DNA from: Sciscionella marina DSM 45152 | GTDB lineage: Bacteria > Actinomycetota > Actinomycetes > Mycobacteriales > Pseudonocardiaceae | Assembly: GCF_000379465.1 (NCBI RefSeq) | Contig: NZ_KB905425.1 | Coordinates: 143,163-207,162 of the forward strand | Direction: 5' to 3' | Length of the DNA: 64,000 nucleotides | Part shown: one piece after another, positions 43,357 through 52,818 of the stretch | Numbering within the stretch: position 1 is the stretch's first letter | Layout: each line of letters begins with the position of its first letter | Made by a program: the position numbers and the translations under genes | Notes under the pieces: generated by a model | What the model was told of the DNA's origin: nothing | Seen by the model: the letters and a program-made list of their open reading frames with translations, nothing else | Database searches by the model: none

Positions 43357-44657
43357 GCGTGCTTGCTGTTGGGCTCTCCCACAGGACCGCGGATGTGCGC
43401 ACCCTCGAGCGGGCCGCGGTCAGCGGTGCGGACCTGCCGAAGCTGCTCGACGAACTGCTCGGCTGCGCCAATGTCTCCGAGGTCGCCGTGGTGTCCACCT
43501 GCAACCGGGTCGAGGTGTACGCGGCGGTCGAGACCTTCCACGGCGGGCTCTCCGATGTGAGCTCGGTGCTCTCCCGCGCGGCCGGGTGCGAAACCCAGGA
43601 ACTCGTCGACAACCTCTACGTCTACTACTCGGGCGCCGCGATCGAGCACCTGTTCACCGTCACATCCGGGCTCGACTCCATGGTGATCGGCGAGCCGCAG
43701 ATCCTCGGCCAGGTACGCGCCGCCTACCAGGCGGCGATCGAGCGCGGCGCGGCCGGCCAGGTGCTGCACGAGCTGATCCAGACCGCGCTGCGGGTCGGCA
43801 AGCGGGTGCATTCGGAGACCGGGATCGACCACGCGGGTGCCTCGGTGGTCTCCGAGGCGCTCGAGGACGCCAAGGGCGCGCTCGGCGGGCTCGAGGGCCG
43901 CACCGCGCTGCTGGTCGGCGCGGGCGCGATGAGCGGGCTCGCGGCCGCGCACCTGCGTCGTGCCGGGGTCGGCGAGATCATCGTGGCGAACCGCACCATG
44001 GAGAACGCGCGGCGGCTCGCGGCCACTATCGAGGCCGAGGGCACCGACGCGCGTGCCGTGGGCCTTGACACCCTCGCCGAGCAGCTGCGCTCCGCCGATG
44101 TCGTGGTGACCGCGACCGGGGCGAGCGAGGTCGTGCTCGACGCGGAGACCGTGCGCCGCGCCGTGCGGGACCGGCTGGTGCTGTGCGATCTGGGACTGCC
44201 GAGGGACATCGCCCCGGAGGTCGCCGAGCTGCCCGGAACCACGATCGTGGACATCGAATCGCTGCAGCGGCGGCTCACCGGCAGCCGCAGCGGCGCGGAG
44301 ACCCGCATCGCGCGGGAGATCGTCACCAGGGAAGTGAAGGGTTACCTCGACGGGCAGCGCTCCGCCGCGGTCACCCCGACCGTGACCGCCCTGCGCAAGC
44401 GGGCCGCCGAGGTCGTCGACGCCGAGATGTTCCGGCTCGACGCCAAGCTGCCGGAACTCGACGATCAGGTGCGCGCCGAACTCGGCTACACCGTGCGCCG
44501 CGTCGTCGACAAACTGCTGCACACCCCGACCGTCCGGGTCAAGGAGCTCGCCTCGGATCCCGGTGGGATCGAGTACGCCGACGCGCTGCGCGAGCTGTTC
44601 AACCTCGACCCGACCGCGCCGGTCGCGGTGTCCGAAACCGAAGGAGGACCGCGTTGA
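43353..44657 (+). CDS. hemA: Glutamyl-tRNA reductase
   Basis: The 434-residue enzyme reduces glutamyl-tRNA to glutamate-1-semialdehyde, the first committed step of the C5 heme pathway. The start [19 protein letters not shown], the catalytic Cys in [13 protein letters not shown], the NADPH loop [20 protein letters not shown] and the dimerisation helix [15 protein letters not shown] are typical. Its start overlaps rex and its stop overlaps hemC. The product goes to HemL at 50897. Confidence 0.97.
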   Translation: MSVLAVGLSHRTADVRTLERAAVSGADLPKLLDELLGCANVSEVAVVSTCNRVEVYAAVETFHGGLSDVSSVLSRAAGCETQELVDNLYVYYSGAAIEHLFTVTSGLDSMVIGEPQILGQVRAAYQAAIERGAAGQVLHELIQTALRVGKRVHSETGIDHAGASVVSEALEDAKGALGGLEGRTALLVGAGAMSGLAAAHLRRAGVGEIIVANRTMENARRLAATIEAEGTDARAVGLDTLAEQLRSADVVVTATGASEVVLDAETVRRAVRDRLVLCDLGLPRDIAPEVAELPGTTIVDIESLQRRLTGSRSGAETRIAREIVTREVKGYLDGQRSAAVTPTVTALRKRAAEVVDAEMFRLDAKLPELDDQVRAELGYTVRRVVDKLLHTPTVRVKELASDPGGIEYADALRELFNLDPTAPVAVSETEGGPR

Positions 44658-45610
44658 GCGCGGTGCGATCGAATTCCACCAACCGGCTGCACATCGGTAC
44701 CCGGGGCAGCGCGCTCGCGCTCGCCCAGGCCGAGTTCGTCGCCGACCGGCTCAGCGCCGCGGGAACCGAGACCGAGATCGTCATCATCCGCACCCCCGGG
44801 GACGCCGACCGGGAACGGCCGATCAGCGAGATCGGGGTCGGTGTGTTCACCAACGCACTGCGCGACGCGCTGGCCACCGGTACCGTCGACGTGGCGGTGC
44901 ACTCCTTCAAGGACCTGCCGACCGGACCGGACCCGCGGACCTCGTTGGCCGCCGTGCCCGAGCGGGAGGACCCGAGGGACGCGCTGATCGCGCGGGACGG
45001 GCTCACCCTCGGCGAGCTGCCGCCGGGGGCCAGGATCGGCACCGGTTCCCCGCGGCGGGCAGCGCAGCTGCGTGCGCTCGGCCTCGGTCTCGAGGTGGTC
45101 GGCATCCGGGGGAATGTGGACACCCGCATCCGCAAGGTGCACGACGGCGAGGTGGACGCGGTCGTGCTCGCGGCGGCCGGGCAGCGCAGGACCGGCAATT
45201 TCGGTCAGGTGACCGAACTGCTGGACCCGCTGCAGATGCTTTCGGCACCGGCCCAGGGCGCGCTCGCCGTGGAATGCCGGTGCGAGGACGTGGACGTGGA
45301 GTACCTGCTTCGGTCCACATTGGACGATTCGCGCGTTCGTGCCGCGGTCACCGCGGAACGGGCGCTGCTGGCCACGCTCGAAGCGGGGTGTCAGGCCCCG
45401 GTGGGCGCGCTCGCCGAGGTCGTCGAGGACCTCGATGAGCAGGGCAAGGTCGTGGAGCGGGTCTCGCTGCGCGGGGTCGCGGCCACTCCGGACGATGAAC
45501 TGCTCCGGGCTTCCGGACTCGGCGAGCTGGCCGGAGTCGAGGCACTGGGGCGCGAGGTCGCGGCTGAACTGCTGGACCGTGGCGCGGTATCGCTGCCCAG
45601 TGCCAACTGA
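44654..45610 (+). CDS. hemC: Hydroxymethylbilane synthase (porphobilinogen deaminase)
   Basis: The TTG at 44654, six bases after AAGGAGG, gives 318 residues and overlaps the hemA stop as TTGA. A GTG at 44663 is an alternative. The enzyme links four porphobilinogens into hydroxymethylbilane on a dipyrromethane cofactor. [55 protein letters not shown] and the cofactor Cys in [15 protein letters not shown] are all present. Confidence 0.96.
   Translation: MSAVRSNSTNRLHIGTRGSALALAQAEFVADRLSAAGTETEIVIIRTPGDADRERPISEIGVGVFTNALRDALATGTVDVAVHSFKDLPTGPDPRTSLAAVPEREDPRDALIARDGLTLGELPPGARIGTGSPRRAAQLRALGLGLEVVGIRGNVDTRIRKVHDGEVDAVVLAAAGQRRTGNFGQVTELLDPLQMLSAPAQGALAVECRCEDVDVEYLLRSTLDDSRVRAAVTAERALLATLEAGCQAPVGALAEVVEDLDEQGKVVERVSLRGVAATPDDELLRASGLGELAGVEALGREVAAELLDRGAVSLPSAN
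45313..45325. repeat. GTCCA-N3-TGGAC palindrome, site 4
   Basis: GTCCACATTGGAC lies inside hemC. Confidence 0.6.
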
Positions 45611-45687
45611 AAAGCGCAGCGCCGACTGAGCTGGGCAGCAACCAAAAGAACCTGGATCGACCTGTTGATGATGGAGTAAGAGGAAAG

Positions 45688-47217
45688 ATGACGCGCGGAA
45701 AGACACAAGGCCGGATAGCCTTCGTCGGCTCCGGCCCCGGCGATGCCGGACTGCTGACGGTACGGGCGAGCACCCTGCTCGCGAAGGCCGGACTCGTCGT
45801 GCACGACGCCGATGTGCCGCAGGCCATTCTCGATTCGATCGGCGAGCAGGCCGAACTGCGCACCGCGGCGGGAGAACAGGCCGATATCGCCAAGGATCTG
45901 GTGAACGAGGCGAAGGCGGGAAACAACGTCGTCCGGCTGATTCACGGTGACCCGTTCACCCTCGAATCCGCTGTCACCGAAGCGAAAGCGGTCTCCCGCA
46001 CCAGCATCGCCTTCGACGTGATCCCCGGGGTCTCCTCTTCGACCGCGGTGCCCACCTATGCCGGAATCGCGCTCGGTTCCACGCACACCGAGGCCGATAT
46101 CCGCGGCGAGGTCGACTGGCCGGTGCTCGCCGCATCGCCGGGACCGTTCGTACTGCACGCCGCCGGGGCGAACCTCGCCGAAGCGGCCAGCTCGCTCATC
46201 GAGGCCGGGCATGCGGGTTCCATCCCGGTCGCGGTCACCTCCGGCGGCACCGGGCACCAGCAGCGCACCGTCGAGTCCACTTTGGACTCACTGGCCAGGG
46301 ATGCCGGTGAGCTCATCGGGCCGCTCGTGGTCACCGTCGGCGCCGAGGTCGCCAACCGGGGCAAGCTGTCCTGGTGGGAATCCCGCGCGCTCTACGGCTG
46401 GAAGGTCCTCGTGCCGCGCACCAAGGAGCAGGCCGGGGAGATGTCCGAGCGGCTCGGTATCCACGGCGCGATTCCTTCCGAGGTGCCGACCATCTCCGTC
46501 GAACCGCCGCGTTCTCCCGCGCAGATGGAGCGCGCCGTCAAGGGGCTCGTCGACGGCCGCTACCAGTGGGTCGTGTTCACCTCGGCCAACGCGGTGCGCG
46601 CGGTCTGGGAGAAATTCGCCGAATTCGGTCTCGACGCGCGGGCGTTCTCCGGCGTGAAGATCGCCTGCATCGGTGAATCCACCGCGGAAAAGGTTCGCGG
46701 ATTCGGCGTCATCCCGGAACTCATTCCCTCCGGTGACCAGTCGAGCGAAGGACTGCTGCAGGACTTCCCCCCGCACGACGACATTCTCGACCCCGTCGAC
46801 CGGGTGCTGCTGCCGCGCGCGGACATCGCCACCGAGACCCTTGCGGCCGGATTGCGGGACCGTGGCTGGGAAATCGACGATGTCACCGCCTACCGCACCG
46901 TGCGGGCCGCGCCGCCGCCGGCCGAGACCCGGGAGATGATCAAGACCGGCGGATTCGACGCCGTCTGCTTCACCTCCTCCTCGACCGTGCGCAACCTCGT
47001 TGGTATCGCAGGGAAACCGCATGCGCGCTCGCTCATCGCGTGCATCGGCCCCAAGACCGCCGAGACCGCCGTCGAGTTCGGCCTGCGCGTGGATGTTCGC
47101 CCGGACAACGCCAACGTCCAGGACCTGGTCGACGCCCTCGCCTCGCACGCGGCCAAACTGCGTGCCGAGGGAGCGCTTCCCCCGCCGCGCAAGGCAAAGC
47201 GCACCCGTAAGGCCTGA
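45688..47217 (+). CDS. hemD: Fused uroporphyrinogen-III methyltransferase-like / uroporphyrinogen-III synthase
   Basis: The 509-residue protein has an N-terminal tetrapyrrole methylase (SUMT) domain (IAFVGSGPGDAGLLTVRAST, VRLIHGDPFTLES, FDVIPGVSSSTAVP) and a C-terminal HemD domain (WKVLVPRTKEQAGEMSERLG, VVFTSANAVRAVW, FDAVCFTSSSTVRNLVG). HemD closes hydroxymethylbilane to uroporphyrinogen III; the SUMT part would start siroheme/cobalamin synthesis. The conserved YDRL-type motif after the first loop is altered here (VVHDADV), so the methylase part may be weak or inactive. Confidence 0.93.
   Translation: MTRGKTQGRIAFVGSGPGDAGLLTVRASTLLAKAGLVVHDADVPQAILDSIGEQAELRTAAGEQADIAKDLVNEAKAGNNVVRLIHGDPFTLESAVTEAKAVSRTSIAFDVIPGVSSSTAVPTYAGIALGSTHTEADIRGEVDWPVLAASPGPFVLHAAGANLAEAASSLIEAGHAGSIPVAVTSGGTGHQQRTVESTLDSLARDAGELIGPLVVTVGAEVANRGKLSWWESRALYGWKVLVPRTKEQAGEMSERLGIHGAIPSEVPTISVEPPRSPAQMERAVKGLVDGRYQWVVFTSANAVRAVWEKFAEFGLDARAFSGVKIACIGESTAEKVRGFGVIPELIPSGDQSSEGLLQDFPPHDDILDPVDRVLLPRADIATETLAAGLRDRGWEIDDVTAYRTVRAAPPPAETREMIKTGGFDAVCFTSSSTVRNLVGIAGKPHARSLIACIGPKTAETAVEFGLRVDVRPDNANVQDLVDALASHAAKLRAEGALPPPRKAKRTRKA
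46275..46287. repeat. GTCCA-N3-TGGAC palindrome, site 5
   Basis: GTCCACTTTGGAC lies inside hemD. Confidence 0.6.
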
Positions 47218-47236
47218 GCGAGAACGCGGAGGAAAT

Positions 47237-47268
47237 GCCCCGGCATCGATATGGTGCCGGGGCGTTTT
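47237..47268 (+). terminator. Rho-independent terminator after hemD
   Basis: GCCCCGGCA (47237-47245) and TGCCGGGGC (47255-47263) form a perfect 9-bp stem with a 9-base loop, followed by GTTTT. It separates the rex-hemACD operon from hemB. The rest of the gap to 47486 shows no gene. Confidence 0.8.
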
Positions 47269-47474
47269 CGTGTGTGTTTCGCCGAAATTCCTGCGCGTTG
47301 CGAAGTCGGAATGCTACTCTCCGTGCGGTAGTAGAACAGGGGAGAGGGCCGCACGCGCGATGAGCCGTTCACCTTCGTGGACGTGGCTCCGGGCGGTCGC
47401 CCGCGGAATTCCCGGTGCGGCTGCGGGGGATGCACGAGCAGCTGACCGCCTGAGCCGGCAGGGCGAGTACGTCG

Positions 47475-47480
47475 TAAGCT
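47475..47480 (+). promoter_or_regulatory. Candidate -10 hexamer of leaderless hemB transcript
   Basis: TAAGCT lies six bases before the GTG at 47487. TGAGCC at 47451-47456, 18 bases upstream, could be a weak -35. Confidence 0.45.
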
Positions 47481-47486
47481 GGAGGT

Positions 47487-48461
47487 GTGTTTCCGACGCA
47501 CCGCCCGCGAAGGCTCCGTACCACTCCCGCGATGCGCAGGCTCGTCGCCGAGACGACGCTCGAGCCGCGCCAGCTGATCCTGCCGATGTTCGTCGCCGAA
47601 GGGCTCGACGAGGCGCGCGCGCTGGACTCGATGCCCGGGGTGTATCAGCACACCCGGGAATCCCTGCGCAAGGCCGCGGAGGAAGCGGTGCGCGCCGGGG
47701 TCGGCGGGCTGATGTTGTTCGGGGTGCCGCGGGAGCACGACGCCCGGGGCAGCGGGGCGACCGACCCGGATGGGATCCTCAACCTCGCCCTGCGCGATCT
47801 GCGCGCGGACCTCGGCGACGACACGGTGCTGATGAGCGACTGCTGCCTCGACGAGTTCACCGATCACGGGCACTGCGGGGTGCTCGCCGAGGACGGTTCG
47901 GTGGACAATGACGCGACCCTGGCCAGGTACGCGGACATGGCGGTGATCCAGGCGGAGTCCGGGGCGCACATGATCGGGCCGAGCGGGATGATGGACGGCC
48001 AGGTTGGCGTGATCCGTGAGGCGCTGGACAAGGCGGGATACGTGCACACCTCGATCCTGGCGTACGCGGTGAAGTATTCCAGCGCGTTCTACGGCCCGTT
48101 CCGCGAGGCGGTGGATTCCCAGCTCACGGGCGACCGCAAGACCTACCAACAGGACGCGGCGAACCTCTCCGAGGCGCTGCGCGAGGTGGAGCTGGACCTC
48201 GAGGAGGGCGCGGACGCGGTGATGGTGAAGCCCGCGCTGCCCTATCTGGATGTGGTCCGCGCCGTCGCCGAACAGGTGGATGTCCCGGTCGCGGCGTACC
48301 AGATCTCCGGGGAGTACGCGATGATCGAGGGCGCGGCCGCCAATGGCTGGATCGAGCGCAAACCGGCGGTGCTCGAGACGCTGACCGGGATCCGCAGGGC
48401 GGGTGCGAACATGGTGCTGACCTACTGGGCGGCGGAAGCGGCCGGCTGGCTCGCGGAGTAA
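47487..48461 (+). CDS. hemB: Delta-aminolevulinic acid dehydratase (porphobilinogen synthase)
   Basis: The 324-residue enzyme joins two aminolevulinates to porphobilinogen. The start [20 protein letters not shown] is the family norm, so the GTG start is right despite the close GGAGG. Schiff-base lysines are in [15 protein letters not shown] and [15 protein letters not shown]. The metal region reads [14 protein letters not shown]: two of the three zinc cysteines of the E. coli enzyme are kept and one is Asp. It follows a terminator and has its own promoter. Confidence 0.95.
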   Translation: MFPTHRPRRLRTTPAMRRLVAETTLEPRQLILPMFVAEGLDEARALDSMPGVYQHTRESLRKAAEEAVRAGVGGLMLFGVPREHDARGSGATDPDGILNLALRDLRADLGDDTVLMSDCCLDEFTDHGHCGVLAEDGSVDNDATLARYADMAVIQAESGAHMIGPSGMMDGQVGVIREALDKAGYVHTSILAYAVKYSSAFYGPFREAVDSQLTGDRKTYQQDAANLSEALREVELDLEEGADAVMVKPALPYLDVVRAVAEQVDVPVAAYQISGEYAMIEGAAANGWIERKPAVLETLTGIRRAGANMVLTYWAAEAAGWLAE

Positions 48462-48464
48462 CGT
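48459..48464 (+). promoter_or_regulatory. Candidate -10 hexamer built on the hemB stop codon
   Basis: TAACGT contains the TAA stop of hemB and lies six bases before the ATG at 48471. Confidence 0.4.
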
Positions 48465-48470
48465 TCTGTC

Positions 48471-49046
48471 ATGACTTTTCCGAATGGTTTCGACCGGGAA
48501 CCGGGGCAGCACTTCAGCGGCATGCCCCCGATGCCCGGCGGAATCGAGCGGGCGCCCGCGCGGCCGAAGGACCTGGAGATCTCGTTCCGGCTCTGGATCG
48601 CCGCGATGGCCTGCTATCTGGTCAGCGGGCTGCTCAACGCGTTCGTGTACAGCGGCCAGATCCAGCGTGAGACCTACGCGGAACTGGCCCGGCAGGGTTT
48701 TCCGATCCAGCAGGGCATGACGACGATGCCGAGCACATCACCCGCGCTGAGCGTGCTCACCGTGGTGATCGGCCTCGCGCTGTGGGGGCTGTTCGTGCTG
48801 CGCTTCCGGGACGGCCGCAACTGGGCCCGGGTCACGCTCACCGTGATCACCGCGATCCTGGTGTTCTTCCAGCTGCTGAGCCTGGTGCTGACGCTGACCG
48901 TGATGCCGGGTATCGCCCTGCCGCTCGCCCCGCAGATCCTCAGCGGGGTGGAGTATCTGCTCGCGATCGCCGCTCTGGTGTTCGCCTACCGGCCGAACAC
49001 CAACGCCTACATCGCCTACCAGCGACGCACCGCGATGGGCAGGTAA
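48471..49046 (+). CDS. Integral membrane protein, four helices
   Basis: The 191-residue protein has a Pro/Gly-rich N-terminal tail and four helices: LWIAAMACYLVSGLLNAFVY, ALSVLTVVIGLALWGLFVLR, VTLTVITAILVFFQLLSLVL and GVEYLLAIAALVFAY. The second cytoplasmic loop has RFRDGRNWARV, a motif shared with the next gene's RMRAGRSWARS. The tail is a YQRRTAMGR basic stretch. These two and the gene at 49562 look like a paralogous family in one cluster. The function is unknown; homologues often sit between hemB and hemL in actinobacteria. Confidence 0.8.
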   Translation: MTFPNGFDREPGQHFSGMPPMPGGIERAPARPKDLEISFRLWIAAMACYLVSGLLNAFVYSGQIQRETYAELARQGFPIQQGMTTMPSTSPALSVLTVVIGLALWGLFVLRFRDGRNWARVTLTVITAILVFFQLLSLVLTLTVMPGIALPLAPQILSGVEYLLAIAALVFAYRPNTNAYIAYQRRTAMGR

Positions 49047-49049
49047 CGT
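49044..49049 (+). promoter_or_regulatory. Candidate -10 hexamer built on a stop codon
   Basis: TAACGT contains the TAA stop of the gene before and lies seven bases before the GTG at 49057, copying the arrangement at 48459. Confidence 0.4.
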
Positions 49050-49056
49050 CGGTGTC

Positions 49057-49554
49057 GTGACGAACCCCGACACCAGACAGGCGGTGCCCAAGGAGATCCG
49101 GAACTCGGCCGGACTGTGGTTCGTCACCCTCGCGCTGCACCTGATCGGTATCGCGGTCCGCGCGTACACGATTCCGGCGACGGCGATCGCGGAGATGCGC
49201 TCGCAGGCCATCCGCGCGGGCGGCCCGGTGAGCGAGGCCGTGCTGCAGGACACCGTCCGGCTGACCCAGCTGCTCATGGTGCTCGTGTTCGCGGCCTTGT
49301 GCGTGCCCTGGAGCGTGTTCATCATGCGGATGCGCGCGGGCCGGTCCTGGGCGCGGTCACTGCTTTCCGGGCTCGGCTGGCTCTCGGTCATCCTCATGGT
49401 TCCGGAAGTGATCAGCGAGGACCCTTCGCGGATCCTGTTCTACGGCGCGACCATCGTGGCCGAGATCGCCGCGATCATCAGCATGTTCTCCGGACCGGCG
49501 ATGAAGTATTTCGCCAGGAAAGCCGATGTGCGCACCCGCGAACGACTACGCTGA
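49057..49554 (+). CDS. Integral membrane protein, four helices (paralogue)
   Basis: The 165-residue protein has four helices: LWFVTLALHLIGIAVRAYT, LLMVLVFAALCVPWSVFIMR, LLSGLGWLSVILMVPEVIS and ILFYGATIVAEIAAIISMFSG. RMRAGRSWARS after helix two resembles the preceding gene, and the overall layout is the same, so duplication is likely. The function is unknown. It lies in a row of small membrane protein genes leading to hemL. Confidence 0.78.
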   Translation: MTNPDTRQAVPKEIRNSAGLWFVTLALHLIGIAVRAYTIPATAIAEMRSQAIRAGGPVSEAVLQDTVRLTQLLMVLVFAALCVPWSVFIMRMRAGRSWARSLLSGLGWLSVILMVPEVISEDPSRILFYGATIVAEIAAIISMFSGPAMKYFARKADVRTRERLR

Positions 49555-49561
49555 GCAGGCG

Positions 49562-50050
49562 ATGAACCAGTACCCCATTCCTCCGATGAACCCCGTGCAG
49601 CAGGTCGTGCAGCGGCGCGCCCGCCCGCTCGCGCTCACCGTGGCGACGACGCTGTGGCTCGTGGCCGGGATCTGCTGGCCGGTAGGCGTGCTCGTGCGCG
49701 GGCTCGCCGGGGCGACCGGCGCCGGAGTGTCTCCTGGACTCGGCAGCCTAGATTTCCTGCTCAGCATGTTCGGCGTGGTGGTGCTCGGGATCGCGGAGTG
49801 CTGGCTCGCCCTCCTGGTGCGCGGTGGCAATTGGTACGCCCGGCTCGGGCTCGCCTTCGGCGCGGTGATCTGCGAGACGATCGTGCTGGTGCAGCTGATC
49901 GGAGCGCTCACCGCGGGCCTGGCCGCCTACTACGGGACGGGCGCGGCACTGTGGTGGGTGACCATGGTGGTGTGGGCGGTCATTCCGCCGTGCGCCCTCG
50001 TGTTCTCCTTCCTGCCCTCGGTGAACGGATACCTTGCCGCGCGGCGGTGA
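49562..50050 (+). CDS. Integral membrane protein, four helices
   Basis: The ATG at 49562 gives 162 residues. Four helices are predicted: LALTVATTLWLVAGICWPVG, FLLSMFGVVVLGIAECWLAL, GLAFGAVICETIVLVQLIGA and WWVTMVVWAVIPPCALVFSF. RGGNWYARL after helix two corresponds to the RDGRNWARV and RAGRSWARS loops of the two upstream genes. It has the same tail form (NGYLAARR). The function is unknown. Confidence 0.8.
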   Translation: MNQYPIPPMNPVQQVVQRRARPLALTVATTLWLVAGICWPVGVLVRGLAGATGAGVSPGLGSLDFLLSMFGVVVLGIAECWLALLVRGGNWYARLGLAFGAVICETIVLVQLIGALTAGLAAYYGTGAALWWVTMVVWAVIPPCALVFSFLPSVNGYLAARR

Positions 50051-50054
50051 TGCG

Positions 50055-50483
50055 ATGGCGGAACCACACTACGAGCATCCGGGCGCACGGTGGTGGCCCG
50101 TATCGTTCGGACCGGGGTTCGCCGCGGCCGGGTTGCTGCTCGAACTGCTCACCGGCCCGGTCAACGTGTGGCTGTGGCTGATCGTGGCCGCGGTTCTCGC
50201 CGGCTGCATCGCGCTGTGGGTGCGGGCGCGCCGGGCGGTCTGTTCGGTGCGGCTGACCGCCGAGGAACTCCGGATCGGCAGCGAAACCCTTGCCGTGGAA
50301 CGGATCCGCGCGGTCGATGAGGTGGATGTGCCGGATGGGGCCCGGGTGCTCGGCGGTCTGTGGGCGGTGCCGAAACGGTTCGCCGAGGTGCCCCTGCTGC
50401 TCGAGGACGGCACGGTGGTGCTCGCCTGGGCTCGCGAGGGGGACCGGTTGCGCGATGCGCTGCGTGCGCTCGTGCCACACTGA
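50055..50483 (+). CDS. DUF3093 membrane protein
   Basis: The ATG at 50055 gives 142 residues. Two helices (PGFAAAGLLLELLTGPVNVW and LIVAAVLAGCIALWVRARRA) are followed by a cytosolic beta-rich part with the DUF3093 pattern LTAEELRIGSETLAVERI, ARVLGGLWAVPKRFAEVPLL and LAWAREGDRLRDAL. This family is common in actinobacteria near heme genes and has no known role. Its stop overlaps the next start (TGATG). Confidence 0.86.
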   Translation: MAEPHYEHPGARWWPVSFGPGFAAAGLLLELLTGPVNVWLWLIVAAVLAGCIALWVRARRAVCSVRLTAEELRIGSETLAVERIRAVDEVDVPDGARVLGGLWAVPKRFAEVPLLLEDGTVVLAWAREGDRLRDALRALVPH

Positions 50484-50821
50484 TGGTCATGAGTGCGTTG
50501 AACCGGCCGGGCCGGGCGGTGATCATCGTGGTCGAGCTCGTTCTCATCGCGGCCGCGGTCATCGCCGCCGTGCTCATCTGGCGCGGGGTGAACTACCAGG
50601 TCGACTATGTCGGGACCAATGGACGCCACCTGGTCTCGTCCAAGATGCACGGCGATCTCGCCGGGGCGAGCATCGGGCTCTGCCTGATCGCCGGGTTCCT
50701 GTTCATCGACGCGATCCGCCAGTCGATCCTCGCGTTCCGGCCCCGCGGCCGCCGCGCCGAGGCCCGGGAACTGGCCCGTTATCAGCAGATGCTCGAACAG
50801 GAACGCACCCAGCAGGCTTGA
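50483..50821 (+). CDS. Small membrane protein of unknown function
   Basis: The ATG at 50483 gives 112 residues and overlaps the stop of the DUF3093 gene by one base. An ATG at 50489 is also possible. Helix one (AVIIVVELVLIAAAVIAAVL) and helix two (LAGASIGLCLIAGFLFIDAI) flank a short outside loop (YQVDYVGTNGRHLVSSKMHG). The C-terminus is a charged cytosolic helix (RRAEARELARYQQMLEQERT). I do not recognise a family. Confidence 0.78.
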   Translation: MVMSALNRPGRAVIIVVELVLIAAAVIAAVLIWRGVNYQVDYVGTNGRHLVSSKMHGDLAGASIGLCLIAGFLFIDAIRQSILAFRPRGRRAEARELARYQQMLEQERTQQA

Positions 50822-50896
50822 GAACCGGTGCGAGCAGCCGCTGTGCTTGGTCGAGGCGCATCGGGGCCGAGCCTACGGTGGTGGGAGACTGGTGGG

Positions 50897-52192
50897 GTGG
50901 CACAGCAAGTAGCTCGTTCAGGCGCACTGTTCGCAAGGGCCGAGGCCGCGACGCCGGGCGGGGTGAACTCGCCGGTGCGCGCGTTCCATTCCGTCGGCGG
51001 CACCCCGAGGTTCATGGTCTCCGGTTCGGGGCCGTACGTCACCGATGTCGACGGCAATCGCTATGTCGACCTGGTGTCCTCCTGGGGCCCGATGATCCTC
51101 GGGCACGCGCACCCGAGCGTGCTCGAGGCGGTGCGCGAGACCGCGTCCCATGGCCTTTCCTTCGGCACCCCGAGTGAGGGCGAGGTGGACCTCGCCGAGG
51201 AACTCATCCGCCGTGTCGAACCGGTGGAACAGGTGCGGCTGGTCAACTCGGGCACCGAGGCCACCATGTCCGCGATCCGGCTCGCCCGCGGGTACACCGG
51301 GCGCGGCAAGATCATCAAGTTCGCCGGCTGCTACCACGGGCACGTGGACGCGCTGCTCGCCGAGGCGGGCTCCGGGGTGGCCACCCTTGGCCTGCCCACC
51401 TCGCCGGGCGTGACCGGGGCGCAGGCCGAGGACACGATCGTGCTGCCGTACAACGACATCGAGGCGGTGCGCGCGGCCTTCGCATCCGGGGACATCGCCG
51501 CGGTGATCACCGAGGCCGCTGCGGGGAACATGGGGGTCGTCGCCCCGCACGACGGGTTCAACGCGAAGCTGCGCGCGCTCTGCGATGAACACGGCGCGCT
51601 GCTGATCCTGGACGAGGTGATGACCGGGTTCCGGGTGTCCGCCGCCGGTTGGTACGGGCTGGAAGGTGTGCGCGCGGACCTGTTCACTTTCGGCAAGGTC
51701 ATGTCCGGCGGACTGCCCGCTGCCGCGTTCGGCGGGCGCGCCGATGTGATGGCGCAGCTGGCCCCGACCGGTCCGGTGTACCAGGCGGGCACGCTGGCCG
51801 GGAACCCCGTCGCGGTGGCCGCGGGCCTCGCCGCGCTGCGGGCCGCCGATGCGGATGTGTACCGGCGCCTGGACGCGAACTCCGAACGGCTGCGCGAGCT
51901 CTACGCAGGCGCGCTCACCGAGGCCGGGGTCGCGCACACCATCGGGCGCGCGGGCAACATGTTCTCGGTGTTCTTCAGCGAGGAACCGGTGCGCGACTAC
52001 GCGGCCGCCAAAGCCGCGCAGAGCTGGCGCTATCCGGCCTTCTTCCACGAACTGCTCGCGCGCGGGGTGTACGTGGCACCGAGCGCCTTCGAGGCGGTGT
52101 TCGTCAACGCGGCCATGGACGAGCAGGCCTTCGAGATCATCGCCGATGCGCTGCCCCACGCGGCGCGTGCCGCGGCCGAGGCGACGCAATGA
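50897..52192 (+). CDS. hemL: Glutamate-1-semialdehyde 2,1-aminomutase
   Basis: From the GTG at 50897 the enzyme has 431 residues. It converts glutamate-1-semialdehyde to 5-aminolevulinate with [22 protein letters not shown], the [17 protein letters not shown] segment, [16 protein letters not shown] and the PLP Lys in [18 protein letters not shown] are typical. It shares ATGA-type overlap with the next gene. The operon order hemL, mutase-like, TlpA matches that in mycobacteria. Confidence 0.96.
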   Translation: MAQQVARSGALFARAEAATPGGVNSPVRAFHSVGGTPRFMVSGSGPYVTDVDGNRYVDLVSSWGPMILGHAHPSVLEAVRETASHGLSFGTPSEGEVDLAEELIRRVEPVEQVRLVNSGTEATMSAIRLARGYTGRGKIIKFAGCYHGHVDALLAEAGSGVATLGLPTSPGVTGAQAEDTIVLPYNDIEAVRAAFASGDIAAVITEAAAGNMGVVAPHDGFNAKLRALCDEHGALLILDEVMTGFRVSAAGWYGLEGVRADLFTFGKVMSGGLPAAAFGGRADVMAQLAPTGPVYQAGTLAGNPVAVAAGLAALRAADADVYRRLDANSERLRELYAGALTEAGVAHTIGRAGNMFSVFFSEEPVRDYAAAKAAQSWRYPAFFHELLARGVYVAPSAFEAVFVNAAMDEQAFEIIADALPHAARAAAEATQ

Positions 52193-52818
52193 CTCACACC
52201 TTGGTTCATTTCGTCCGGCACGGCGAGGTGCACAACCCGGAAGGCATCCTCTACGGCAGGCTTTCCGGGTACGAGCTCTCCGAGACCGGCCAGCGTCAGG
52301 CGATCACCGTCGCGGAATCCTTGCGGGGCAACGATATCGCGCATGTGGTCGCTTCGCCTCTCGTGCGTGCGCAGCAGACCGCGGCGCCGATCGCCGATTC
52401 GCACCGGCTCGAACTGTGCACCGATGACCGGCTCATCGAGGCGGAAAACGCCTTCGAGGGCAAGAAAGTCGCGGTCGGGGACGGGGTGCTGCGCCAGCCC
52501 GTCTACTGGCCGAAACTGCGCAATCCGTTCCTGCCGTCCTGGGGCGAGCCGTATCTGCAGATCGCGCACCGCATGCTCGCCGCCGCCCACGCCGCGCGCG
52601 CGGCAGCGGACGGGCACGAGGCGGTGTGCGTTTCGCACCAGCTGCCGATCTGGACCCTGCGCCGATTCCTCGAAGGCAAGCGGCTCTGGCATGATCCACG
52701 CCGTCGCGAATGCGGGCTCGCCTCGGTGACCAGCCTCGTGTTCGACGGCGAACTGCTCGTCGATATCGAGTACAGCCAACCGGCGGGCGCGACGAATCCA
52801 CGGACGACGGGCGCATGA
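52189..52818 (+). CDS. Histidine phosphatase (phosphoglycerate-mutase-like)
   Basis: The 209-residue protein has the phosphohistidine motif [20 protein letters not shown] at the start and a second catalytic His in [16 protein letters not shown]. Broad-specificity phosphatases of this branch are found next to hemL and tlpA in many actinobacteria; the substrate is not known. It starts with an ATGA overlap with hemL and ends with an ATGA overlap with tlpA, so it is within the operon. Confidence 0.91.
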   Translation: MTHTLVHFVRHGEVHNPEGILYGRLSGYELSETGQRQAITVAESLRGNDIAHVVASPLVRAQQTAAPIADSHRLELCTDDRLIEAENAFEGKKVAVGDGVLRQPVYWPKLRNPFLPSWGEPYLQIAHRMLAAAHAARAAADGHEAVCVSHQLPIWTLRRFLEGKRLWHDPRRRECGLASVTSLVFDGELLVDIEYSQPAGATNPRTTGA

